From: Akkermansia muciniphila
Lineage (GTDB): Bacteria; Verrucomicrobiota; Verrucomicrobiia; Limisphaerales; F1-80-MAGS106
DNA length: 64,000 nt
Direction: 5' to 3'
Assembly (NCBI GenBank): GCA_945865375.1
Contig: CAMBEJ010000008.1
Span: forward strand, 1 to 64,000
This document shows, one piece after another, positions 10,529 to 20,113 of the stretch; the stretch's first letter is position 1, and each line of letters starts with the position of its first letter. Position numbers and translations under genes: made by a program. The notes under the pieces were generated by a model. The model searched no databases. It saw only the letters and a program-made list of their open reading frames with translations, and was not told the origin of the DNA.

Positions 10529-11006
10529 CGCGAGCCACCCTCAGAAGGATGAAACTCCAACCCATCCAGCTTCAGCACACCCTGAGTTTTCGCAACCTCT
10601 TCGAAACCATAAACCGCTCCTCCGTTGATTCGAATTCTAAACCCTTTCCCCTGATCACCCATGAAATGGACTTTGGTGACCAGACCGAAAATAGGACTTT
10701 CAACGGAGCGCACCACCTTTTGTGCCGTCAAACCTGTCACTTGGTCGCTGGAAACATCCCATAAAGTGACCTGCCCGCCAAGGGCCGCCACGGAGTAGGC
10801 CGTCGTATCCTCCCTCGAAAACCTCAGGATCCCGGAAGTTCCCAAACTGGCCGTCGAACGATCTGGCAGGGAAACAACAACGAGCCTCTCCCCGCCACTC
10901 CGTGAGATATCGAGTAGCTGACGGCTCTCGTCCCAGTCCAAAGCGACCGACTGACCTGTCAGGAGAACGCAACCAATTTGTTTAAAGCCATCCAGCCTGA
11001 GTTGCA

Positions 11007-13316
11007 CTAACCCCTTGGAGACGGAGGCCCGCACACCCCATCCTTGCCGTTCTGTGTGAGCTCGAAACTCGTTCCATTGGGGAGGGTGAAATGTTTTCCT
11101 GAACTCTTGGTCAACGGCACCTTCTGACCGTTGGCATCAGCCACGACATCCCCGCGGGCGGTGCCGTAAAAAACGACTTGCGCGGCGTAGGGGCTCACAT
11201 CGCTGACATCTTGCATGACAGAAGACGGAGTTCCTAACATCCCCCCGTTCATCAAAGCCGTGCCTCCTCCCAACACAAAATTCCTTCCAGCCGCCGTGAT
11301 TCCCCTCACAGCTCCTGACCCGAAAAAAGTATAACTGCCGTCCTTCATCACATCGGTCTTGGTGTAGGAATAAGGACCCATCGACGCAGTCGCTCCATCA
11401 GAAAACTCGAACTTGACAAGGGCGTTGGTCGACCCTGACGTAGCCTGAGCTGTGGTGACTTCAGCCAACGCCAGCGGCTCTGAATACCAGACGGTGGCTG
11501 ACTCGTTCAGGCTTATTTCCGCTCTCCATTCTCCGAGGGCATGAGCGCTGACCTCGGCCGGCTTCTCGACACTCCGGATCACCCAGCTTGTCCCCTTATT
11601 CTTGGGGATCAATTCCACTCCATCCCGTGAAATGGTTCCTCTTTTTGCGTCTTGGGCGTTTTCAAAACCAAACACAGATACCCCGTTGATTCTGATCTTG
11701 AACCCTCCTTGAGGACCTCCCAGTAGTTGCACCCTCGTCACCAAGCCAACCACTCGTTTCCCGCCGTTCGGAACCACAGTCACATGCTTCATAGCGCCAA
11801 GATCCAAGGGTAGCAACGAGCTGGATTCCCAAACCGCAACCTTCCCTTGCGTGGCACGGACTGAATAGGTGTTCGGACTCTCCTTCTTGAGACGGACCGC
11901 GCTCCCAGGGTGGAGAACGACCCCGGGTTGGTTCGACATTGCCAGAGGAATAGGCTCTGCTCCTTTGACGTGAAGTAATCCCAACCGGTCCTCTGACCCA
12001 ACCCAGTCAATGGCGAATGATTGCCCCGAAAGCAGCAGCGGGGTCACCGATTCCAAAGCCGCTATTTCAAGGCCGATGAACCCCTTGACAACCACCACAT
12101 TCAACAGACGGCTTTCCGGATCGAGATCGAATTCTACTTCCGTCCCATTAGGCGTACGAAGACTGTTTTTCCCACCCCCCGTCAGGATGAACCGTTGAGG
12201 AGCGGCCTCCACTTCCACGGAGCCTCCAGCCTCTCTCTTCACCCGGATCGCAGTGAAGGATGTGCCCCGTGCAAGCCGGCCCCGTCCGCTCTGGTCAGAG
12301 AGGCTCTTCATTGGGCCACCCCGAAGAGGGATCGAAAAGGAGCCCAAATCGAAAGGTGTCCTGTCGGCGTCCACCCCTGTTAAAGAACCCCTGCCCGAGA
12401 GGGCGTACGTTCCAACAAGATGAATTCTCGTGAGCTGGGTGTTGAAACCACGACCTGCTGCAACCTCGAAAGTGCGCGCGCTTGTGGGGAGGGCCATGAT
12501 CCGCCGCGAAGGTCCGTCCAAAACCGCAACCCGCCCCTTCGTGGTCTGGGCCGAATAGGTGCCCGAGGATGTCCGAACCAATCGCAGCGCGCTGACAGGC
12601 CCCACGCTAGCCATGGACCCATCGGGAAGCATCGCATAAACTGGGTCGTCCCCAGAGCCGTGCATAATGTCCACACTCTTTTGACCCGCATCCCACGTCA
12701 GAATGACTGATTGGCCCGAATACAGCACGGCAGAGCCGGCTCCAATTTCAGCAGGCTCAAGGGTCACCAGGCCTTTTTTGACAAAGACTTCCAAAGCCTT
12801 TTTCACCGTGTTCTGCTCAAACCGTAGCTCCGTGCCGTTGGGCGTGGAAACCGATTGGCTGGAGGACGCCGCCACGGTGGTTCGTTGGCCTGCAATCTCC
12901 AACTCCACATTCCCGCCAACTTGACCTCTGAAAATCACGGAAACGGCCGGTGAGGTTCTGGCCAAGTCTCCGCCTACCCTGCCACCACGAGTCTGTTTGG
13001 AGGGCCCGCCCGATACGTAAAAATGGGTGGAACCTAACACAAACCGGTCTTTCTCGGCCGTGATTCCAGAAATCGAGCCAGTCCCCGAGATCGTGTAGGT
13101 CGTGTCCAAATACGATTCCACTCGTGCATGAGACCCAGGACCGATATCAGCGTAGGCTCCGTCCGGCAATGTCATCGTGGTCCGGGATACCCCACCCGCT
13201 TTGGATCCCGTAGCAGTTCCCACACGAACAAGCCTCTCCTCCTTGCAGAATTCAAAGACCGACTCCTCAAAAACTGCCAAGCTCGATACCCAGCCCGGGA
13301 TGTCCTCAGCAGTCAC
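11007..13316 (-). pseudogene. Internal ORF fragment of the giant repeat protein
   Basis: 769 aa open frame; WVIRSVEKPAEVSAHALGEWRAEISLNESATVWYSEP. Confidence 0.5.
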
Positions 13317-13825
13317 AACGGTCTGCTTATCGATCGCCTAGATGACCCAAGACCTCCCTTTCTCCTTCACCGTGAGTCCGACGCCGTTTGTCGTCAACGT
13401 GCCTTGATGAGGCAAAAGGTTCTCATAACCAAAGACCAGTTTCTCACCCACCCGGACCCGGGAAATACAATTCTCAGCACCCCCAATCAAGTGAACCCGC
13501 TGCGCCTCAGAGGGACCCGATCCAGGGGCCGCCGACTGAGCCCACCCAAGCACAGGAAGCAGATTGAACCCGCAGGCGAGAAACCAACCTAGGACAGCTC
13601 CGCCATGTTTGATGTCCGCTGCTTTCATCGACTGTTGATTGGATCACAGACTGTTCCGTCTTGGCGTGGCCTCTGACTGCGCACCGCGCTTGTCAATAGC
13701 TCACAAAAGCACTGATTTCAAGGAGCCATTTCCCAGATGGAACCAGCGGACCGGCACGGGAAATTATTTGTATTTGACAGAAAAACTATGACCCATCATG
13801 TTATCAGAATCCGTTGATATAACGG

Positions 13826-13947
13826 TCTCATTTAGAGTGGTGGAGGGACTGGCCCTGCGAAACCACGGCAACCGGTGTGGCCAGCAAGCCCATGAGCGTG
13901 TGCCAATTCCAGCCCCGAGCAGAGTGTGCCTCGGAACCGATGAGAAG
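13826..13947 (+). promoter_or_regulatory. SAM-I (S-box) riboswitch aptamer
   Basis: agagtggtggagggactggccctgcgaaaccacggcaacc...gtgccaattccagc...gatgagaag matches S-box consensus; P1 tctcat/atgaga. Confidence 0.88.
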
Positions 13948-13961
13948 AGCGCTGCCGTTCC

Positions 13962-13998
13962 ACCCCTTCTCATACCCGGAGCAGGGGTTTTTTATTTT
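13962..13998 (+). terminator. Riboswitch-controlled intrinsic terminator
   Basis: acccct-tctcatacccggagc-aggggt followed by ttttttatttt; cttctcat (13966-13973) can instead pair with atgagaag (13940-13947). Confidence 0.8.
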
Positions 13999-14015
13999 AC
14001 GAAGAAGACACAATT

Positions 14016-15275
14016 ATGGATAAGAACACAGGGTTCATGAAGGCCCTCAAATGCCGTGAGTGTGGGAGGGAATACCCTCTGGAAGCCACTCACGTTTGCG
14101 AGTTCGACTTCGGCCCGCTCGAGGTCGTTTATGACTACGATCGAATCAAACACTCCCTGACACGGGCCGTCATCAAGAGCCGACCACAGTCCATGTGGCG
14201 CTACCGCGAACTGCTGCCGGTTGCCGGTGAACCCACTGTGGGGTGCCAGGTCGGATACACCCCTCTCGTGAAGGCGGACCGCTTGGCAAAACGCCTTGGG
14301 ATCCGCGAGCTTTGGGTAAAAAACGATACCGTCAACTACCCCACTTTATCTTTCAAAGACCGTGTTGTGAGTGTCGCGTTGAGCCGCGCCCGGGAGCTGG
14401 GATTTAGCACCGTGGCATGCGCGTCAACGGGGAATCTGGCCAATTCTGTGGCTGCCAACGCGGCGGCCGCAGGCCTCAAGGCCTATGTCTTCATCCCGTC
14501 TGACCTGGAACAGGGGAAGGTGGTCAATTCACTGGTTTATGGCGCGCACGTTATTGGGATCCGGGGGCACTACGATGAGGTCAACCGTTTGTGCGCGGAG
14601 ATAGCCGGTAAATACGGCTGGGCTTTCGTCAACGTGAACATGCGCCCTTATTATGCGGAGGGGTCCAAAAGCATGGGGTTTGAAATTCTCGAACAGCTCG
14701 GTTGGACCGTGCCACAACACACTGTGGTTTGCATGGCTTCAGGCTCCCTCCTAACGAAAATTCACAAGAGCTACCAAGAATTCATGAAACTCGGGATCGT
14801 CGCCGAGTCGCGCTACAAAGTACACGGAGCCCAGGCTACCGGCTGTTCCCCGATCTCCACAGCTCAAAAAGCCGGGTTAGACTTTTTCAAACCGGTAAAG
14901 CCAAACACGATTGCCAAATCGCTTGCGATCGGAACCCCAGCGGATGGGTTCTATGCGCTCAAAGTCATGAAGGAAACAGGAGGCGCCGCTGAGGATGTCA
15001 CAGACGATGAAGTGCGTGAGGGAATAAAATTGTTGGCGGAGACCGAGGGGATTTTCGCGGAGACAGCGGGAGGTGTCACGGTAGGTGTCGCCAAGAAATT
15101 GATTGCCTCTGGCCACATTCCCCAGGATGCTTCCGCCGTTCTCTGCATCACCGGAAACGGCCTGAAAACACTCGACGCCATCGCCGGCCATGTCGGGCAG
15201 ACACGGGAAATCAAACCCAGTCTCCGCGAATTCGAGGCGCTCTTGGACAAAGAGAACAAGCTGATCAACGCCTAG
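14016..15275 (+). CDS. thrC: Threonine synthase-like PLP enzyme
   Basis: 419 aa; N-terminal CRECGREYPL, LWVKNDTVNYPTLSFKDR PLP-lysine region, ASTGNLANSVAANAA, TGNGLKTLDA. Confidence 0.88.
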   Translation: MDKNTGFMKALKCRECGREYPLEATHVCEFDFGPLEVVYDYDRIKHSLTRAVIKSRPQSMWRYRELLPVAGEPTVGCQVGYTPLVKADRLAKRLGIRELWVKNDTVNYPTLSFKDRVVSVALSRARELGFSTVACASTGNLANSVAANAAAAGLKAYVFIPSDLEQGKVVNSLVYGAHVIGIRGHYDEVNRLCAEIAGKYGWAFVNVNMRPYYAEGSKSMGFEILEQLGWTVPQHTVVCMASGSLLTKIHKSYQEFMKLGIVAESRYKVHGAQATGCSPISTAQKAGLDFFKPVKPNTIAKSLAIGTPADGFYALKVMKETGGAAEDVTDDEVREGIKLLAETEGIFAETAGGVTVGVAKKLIASGHIPQDASAVLCITGNGLKTLDAIAGHVGQTREIKPSLREFEALLDKENKLINA

Positions 15276-15311
15276 CTCCATCCGTCAACAACCTTAGGTG
15301 CTTCAATCATT

Positions 15312-15587
15312 ATGGCTAAGAAAGTACGCATTCCCACTCCTCTGCGAAAGCTCACCCATGACGAAGAAATCGTCGAGGTGACGTCGGACACTATCAAGGG
15401 CGCAATCATGGAACTTCAAGTGCGGTTCCCGGGCATCCAGGAACGGCTCCTGGATGAGTCGGGGGCCATCCGGAGATTTGTCAATGTCTACGTCAATGAG
15501 GAGGACATTCGTTTTCTACAGAATCAGGAAACCCTCCTCAACGAGGGCGACGAAATAAGCATCATTCCCGCGATCGCAGGCGGTTAG
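15312..15587 (+). CDS. MoaD/ThiS-family ubiquitin-like sulfur carrier
   Basis: 91 aa, beta-grasp pattern, ends VNEEDIRFLQNQETLLNEGDEISIIPAIAGG. Confidence 0.88.
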   Translation: MAKKVRIPTPLRKLTHDEEIVEVTSDTIKGAIMELQVRFPGIQERLLDESGAIRRFVNVYVNEEDIRFLQNQETLLNEGDEISIIPAIAGG

Positions 15588-15622
15588 GCGGTTCGTGCAA
15601 CATCAAACATGGAACCTAATCC

Positions 15623-15919
15623 TTGAAGACTGTCAAAAACGAATCCTCAAAGGGCTCGCCTCGCCCCGCGCACGTTCTGCAAAAATCCCGGCTTTGGTTG
15701 ATGTACCCACCCAGGTTGATCACCACTCCCGTTGTTTGGCAGCTTGGCCAAAAACACAAAGTGATCACCAATGTCCGACAAGCCAGTGTCACCGACGAAA
15801 TCGGGATCGTTTGCCTCGAACTCGAAGGCCGTAGAGCAGACATCAAGGCTGCTATCAGATGGATGACGAACCTTGGGATCAGCGTCGAACCGGTGGAGAT
15901 CAACATCATTGAAAGTTGA
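15623..15919 (+). CDS. NIL-domain protein (start uncertain; 15701 also possible)
   Basis: LWLMYPPRLITTPVVWQLGQKHKVITNVRQASVTDEIGIVCLELEGRRADIKAAIRWMTNLGISVEPVE. Confidence 0.75.
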   Translation: MKTVKNESSKGSPRPAHVLQKSRLWLMYPPRLITTPVVWQLGQKHKVITNVRQASVTDEIGIVCLELEGRRADIKAAIRWMTNLGISVEPVEINIIES

Positions 15920-16027
15920 TTCCCCTCAGGTCAGCGATCCCACGCCTCCCGAAAACACTCGCCGCACCGAGGAGCACGGGATGTCGTTCTTGAAAGTCTG
16001 AACCCATCGGGCACCGCTCTCAGCAGT

Positions 16028-16325
16028 GCGCATCTCAGATTTTTCGTGCTCGCGTTTCCTACTCGTAATCGTAATCCCATGAACCGCCGATTCGACCACG
16101 AAAAGCTGGAGGTTTATTGGAAAGTGCCGCCGCCCTGGATGTGCTCGTGGCCAAAGGCCGATGTTCTGGGGAGGAAGTTCTGTCATGAAAAGAACGCCTC
16201 TGGAGCGTCGTTTCGATGTTAGTCGCCTTGATAAAGGCAAACTCCGATTACCGGTTGCACGAGGGAAACCCGGGATAGGATTACGATTACGATTACGAGA
16301 AGATCTGGAAAAATCTGAGATGCGC
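16028..16325 (+). mobile_element. TIR-bounded four-helix-bundle element, deletion derivative
   Basis: perfect inverted 17-mer gcgcatctcagattttt (16028-16044) / aaaaatctgagatgcgc (16309-16325), cgtaat repeats inside, same interior as 25806-26297 minus ~183 bp. Confidence 0.65.
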
Positions 16326-16458
16326 GATCTCGGCATCCACCCCCTCAGAAAAGTCTGACCCCAGCAAAATGGCAGGACTACGTTCTTGACCACTCTTGCC
16401 CAATGATTTATAGCTCAATACCAATTCGGTCCTACGGCAAAATTACTTTGAGAACCCA

Positions 16459-16791
16459 TTGGCTATGACAAAGCGCGACTTGGTGGTTCGGATAAGCGGG
16501 GAAACCGGCCAGATCCAGCAGGATGTACTATCCGTGGTTCAAAAGACTCTCGACTATATTTCAGAGGCCTTGGCCCGGGGACAGACCGTGGAATTGCGGA
16601 ATTTCGGAGTGTTTGAGGTGAAGCTTAGAAAAGCCAGGATCGGCAGGAACCCGAATGCTCCGGAGGCCGACGTAGCAATACCCCCCCGCGCCGTCGTCAA
16701 ATTTAAGCCCGGTAAAGCAATGAAGGAATCGGTGATCAGGCTCACATCCGCCTCCACAGCAGCTCGAAAAGATTCTAAAGCCAACTCGTGA
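16459..16791 (+). CDS. HU/IHF-family DNA-binding protein
   Basis: 110 aa; ELRNFGVFEVKLRKARIGRNPNAPEADVAIPPRAVVKFKPGKAMKE. Confidence 0.92.
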   Translation: MAMTKRDLVVRISGETGQIQQDVLSVVQKTLDYISEALARGQTVELRNFGVFEVKLRKARIGRNPNAPEADVAIPPRAVVKFKPGKAMKESVIRLTSASTAARKDSKANS

Positions 16792-16866
16792 GCGTCCCTG
16801 CCAAAACCGATCGTGTTCGTGGGTGGAGCGGACGGTCTCTCGCCTAGGTCCCAACATCGTTTCGTC

Positions 16867-18114
16867 ATGGATCGATTACCCGGTTTTAGGGACTTTTACC
16901 CAAATCCAGTGCCGAACGGAGACGTCTGGAGTCTTGACCTCCGCAACCATATTTTTGCCCAATGGCGCCGGGTCGCAAAGGTGTACGGCTTTCAGGAATA
17001 CGACGGTCCGCCTGTGGAGCCCCTCGATCTCTATACCACAAAAAGCGGACAAGAGATCGTTGGCCAGTTATATAATTTCACAGATAAAGGAGGAAGGGAT
17101 GTCTCGCTGAGGCCCGAGATGACCCCCACCTTGGCGCGCATGGTGGCGGCCCATGAAAGGGGCTATAAAAAGCCCATTAAATGGTTCTCGGTGCCCCAGG
17201 TCTTCCGTTATGAACGTCAGCAAAAAGGCCGCCTCAGGGAGCACTTCCAACTCAACGCCGACATCTTCGGAGAAATCGACCCTGCGGCCGATGCGGAGCT
17301 GATCGCGTTGTTGATCGATACCCTCCGTGCTTTGGGCCTTTCATCTGAAGATTTTGTCATACGGCTCAGCAGCCGGCAAGCATGGCAGGGCCTTCTCAAG
17401 TCCAAGGACTGTGAGCCAGATCGAGAATATGAATTCTTCCAAATCATCGATAAACTCGAACGCGACTCCGAGGAATCAACGGCCTCGAAACTGGCCGCAA
17501 TGGGCCTCTCGCTAGACGATGTGAAATCCTTCATTGCCGCCGCTGAACCCACTGCGGATCTCGAGAGGATTCTCGACGGCATCAAGGCCAGGCACCTTTC
17601 CCAGTTCGTCACAATCGACTACTCCATCATCAGGGGGTTGGCCTATTACACCGGCCCTGTTTTCGAGGCTTTCGATAGAAAGGGAGAGTTTCGAGCGATC
17701 GCTGGAGGAGGACGCTATGACGGACTGGTCACGCTCATCACGGCGGGCAAAACACACCTGCCAGGACTCGGATTCGGCATGGGCGATGTCGTGCTTACTG
17801 AACTGCTGAAATCAAGAGGATTAGCCTCCGTTCCCGCAGCGAACCCGGATGTGTTTGTGCTGATCGAAGAAGAATCCCTTCGAACTCTCTCTTTGAGTCT
17901 CATTCAGCAACTCAGAGAAAGCGGCAAGCAGGTCGAGTTCAGCCTGACCCCCGCAAAAGGTGACAAACAATTCAAACGCGCCACCGAGTTGGGGGCACGG
18001 CATGTCTTGAGAATCGAACAGGGTCCAGAACCCCAAGCCACCGTTTGGCTGAAAAATCTCAAATCTCGCATGGAAAAACGGCTCGCCCTGAACGATGTTA
18101 TAAATGCGTTATGA
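16867..18114 (+). CDS. hisS: Histidyl-tRNA synthetase
   Basis: LPGFRDFYP, SLRPEMTPTLARMV, GLAYYTGPVFEAFDRKGEFRAIAGGGRYDGL. Confidence 0.93.
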   Translation: MDRLPGFRDFYPNPVPNGDVWSLDLRNHIFAQWRRVAKVYGFQEYDGPPVEPLDLYTTKSGQEIVGQLYNFTDKGGRDVSLRPEMTPTLARMVAAHERGYKKPIKWFSVPQVFRYERQQKGRLREHFQLNADIFGEIDPAADAELIALLIDTLRALGLSSEDFVIRLSSRQAWQGLLKSKDCEPDREYEFFQIIDKLERDSEESTASKLAAMGLSLDDVKSFIAAAEPTADLERILDGIKARHLSQFVTIDYSIIRGLAYYTGPVFEAFDRKGEFRAIAGGGRYDGLVTLITAGKTHLPGLGFGMGDVVLTELLKSRGLASVPAANPDVFVLIEEESLRTLSLSLIQQLRESGKQVEFSLTPAKGDKQFKRATELGARHVLRIEQGPEPQATVWLKNLKSRMEKRLALNDVINAL

Positions 18115-19643
18115 GCACTTGTGTCATCGGCATAGACAGCGGCACTCAATCAACCAAAGTATTGGTCGTGGACGCCATCACGGGCAAGGTCATGGGAGCG
18201 GCAGTGGAAGATTACCCAATGATCTCGGGACTTCCACCCGGTGCGAAGGAGCAACACCCACATACATGGCGGGACGCCACCGGAAAGGCCCTGGGCAAGG
18301 CCCTGAAGGCAGCCCGCGTACCACCCGGAGACGTTAAGGCCATTGGTGTGAGCGGACAACAACACGGGTTCGTGCCGCTCGATAAACGCGGCGAAGTCAT
18401 CCGTCCTGCCAAACTATGGTGCGATACTTCCACCACGGCTGAGTGCGAAGAAATCACCGAAGCTTTGGGGGGCACCAAGATGGCCATCAGGGCAGTCGGC
18501 AACGCCATCCTGCCAGGATTCACCGCAGGCAAAATTCTCTGGGTAAAGAAGCACGAACCCAAGAACTACCAGAAGCTGTCCACTGTCCTGCTGCCCCACG
18601 ATTTCCTCAACTACTGGCTGACCGGGAATCGCTCGATGGAGTGCGGAGACGCCAGCGGCACAGCGCTGTTGAACGTCCAAGAACGGGTCTGGTCCGAGGA
18701 GGCCATCAACGCGATCGATCCTGCGCTCAAGGGCAAATTGCCCAAAATCATATCCAGCGAGCAACCCGTCGGCAGGCTCCTCCCGGATGTCGCCAACGAG
18801 TTTGGCTTAAGGCCGGGCATCGTCGTGAGCGCCGGGGGCGGAGATAACATGATGGGTGCGATCGGAACAGGCAACACCAAACCCGGGTGCGTCACGGCCA
18901 GCTTTGGAACAAGCGGAACAATCTACGCCTGTGCCGCCAAGCCTGTCGTGGATCCAAAAGGCGAAATCGCGGCGTTCTGCGACTCGACAAATCGTTGGCT
19001 CCCCCTCCTCTGCACCATGAATGTCACCGTGGCCACAGAGATGGTTCGCAGGAATTTCGGATTGTCGCATGCCGCATTCGAGGCCGAGGCAAAAAAGGTC
19101 GCCCCAGGATCCAACGGTCTCTTGCTGCTCCCTTACCTCGAGGGTGAGCGCACGCCGAACGTCCCATCCGGCACCGGCATTTATTTCGGGCTGAACCCAC
19201 GCACTTTTAACGCTTCTCATTTCGCCCGGGCCGCCCTAGAGGGAGTGACGTTGGGCATGAATTACGGGCTGCGCCGCTTGGCATCGCTTGGCGTTCGCCC
19301 AAACCAAATTCGAGCCACGGGAGGCGGCTCCAAGTCCAGGCTGTGGCGCCAGATCATGGCCGACGTGTTCAACACCCCCGTCATCACCCTCAAAGTAGTG
19401 GAAGGCGCCGCTTACGGGGCAGCCATTCAAGCTCTCTGGTGCTGGCGGCTTCAAGAGGGGGAGACGATCTCCATCACGGAATTGACCGACCAGTTTGTCA
19501 AAGTTAACACCAGAGAAACAGCCGAGCCTAACCCAGGTAGCGTCGCCATTTATACAGAATTACAGGAAATCCAAAATGACCTTTCACGCGGAGCACGCGA
19601 GGCTTTCTCGAAACATCGCCGCTTCCTACTCAAAGGCTCATGA
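18111..19643 (+). CDS. xylB: Xylulokinase (FGGY family)
   Basis: VIGIDSGTQSTKVLVVD, GVSGQQHGFVPLD, ATGGGSKSRLWRQIMADVFNTPV; ATGA overlap with hisS stop. Confidence 0.9.
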   Translation: MSTCVIGIDSGTQSTKVLVVDAITGKVMGAAVEDYPMISGLPPGAKEQHPHTWRDATGKALGKALKAARVPPGDVKAIGVSGQQHGFVPLDKRGEVIRPAKLWCDTSTTAECEEITEALGGTKMAIRAVGNAILPGFTAGKILWVKKHEPKNYQKLSTVLLPHDFLNYWLTGNRSMECGDASGTALLNVQERVWSEEAINAIDPALKGKLPKIISSEQPVGRLLPDVANEFGLRPGIVVSAGGGDNMMGAIGTGNTKPGCVTASFGTSGTIYACAAKPVVDPKGEIAAFCDSTNRWLPLLCTMNVTVATEMVRRNFGLSHAAFEAEAKKVAPGSNGLLLLPYLEGERTPNVPSGTGIYFGLNPRTFNASHFARAALEGVTLGMNYGLRRLASLGVRPNQIRATGGGSKSRLWRQIMADVFNTPVITLKVVEGAAYGAAIQALWCWRLQEGETISITELTDQFVKVNTRETAEPNPGSVAIYTELQEIQNDLSRGAREAFSKHRRFLLKGS

Positions 19644-19712
19644 ACGGAGTTCTTTCAAAACCATAGAAACCCACATCGCATCCAAGAATACCCAAAGTTA
19701 AATCTCAGACAC

Positions 19713-20066
19713 ATGAAGTTTATCCTCTCAACACATAACGTCACTCTCACAAAGGCCATAGAGGAGCACATCCTCTCCCGTATCGATAAGCTCGAACATT
19801 TTGACCGCTGGGCGGTGGATGCCCGAGTCACTTTGGAACATGACCACACAAAGGTTCCTGAGAAGCAGTTTAAATGCTCAATACGGCTTGGAGTTCGAGG
19901 GCCTGACCTGTTTGCTGAAGACGTTGAAAGCGACCTTTACACTTCCATTGATAAGGTCACCAAAAAGATCGAACAACAAATTCGCAAACGCCACGGCAAG
20001 GTGAAAGTTCGCACCCACACGGACGCGTCACGAAGCAAGCGGGCCAGACAGGAATCGGAGATTTAG
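19713..20066 (+). CDS. hpf: Ribosome hibernation-promoting factor (HPF/RaiA family)
   Basis: LTKAIEEHILSRIDKLEHFDRWAVDARVTLE...DLYTSIDKVTKKIEQQIRKRHGKVK. Confidence 0.9.
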   Translation: MKFILSTHNVTLTKAIEEHILSRIDKLEHFDRWAVDARVTLEHDHTKVPEKQFKCSIRLGVRGPDLFAEDVESDLYTSIDKVTKKIEQQIRKRHGKVKVRTHTDASRSKRARQESEI

Positions 20067-20113
20067 ATCGCCTCCTTCCCGATCTCTCATTTCGAAGATG
20101 TCGCTGCCGTACT

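Larger units (their letters stand above)
6924..13628 (-). pseudogene. Giant secreted repeat protein gene (tentatively FecR-like repeats), multiply disrupted
   Basis: five consecutive ORFs (13338-13628, 11007-13316, 10216-11034, 8891-10528, 6924-8912) share one repeat unit and join end to end through one TAG and three frame changes; signal peptide at 13628. Confidence 0.7.

Noticed and set aside
13774-13802. ttgaca plus downstream -10 as a promoter for the riboswitch transcript
   Set aside because: ttgaca at 13774-13779 is good but the -10 at 17 bp spacing (catgtt) is weak; not supported enough to list
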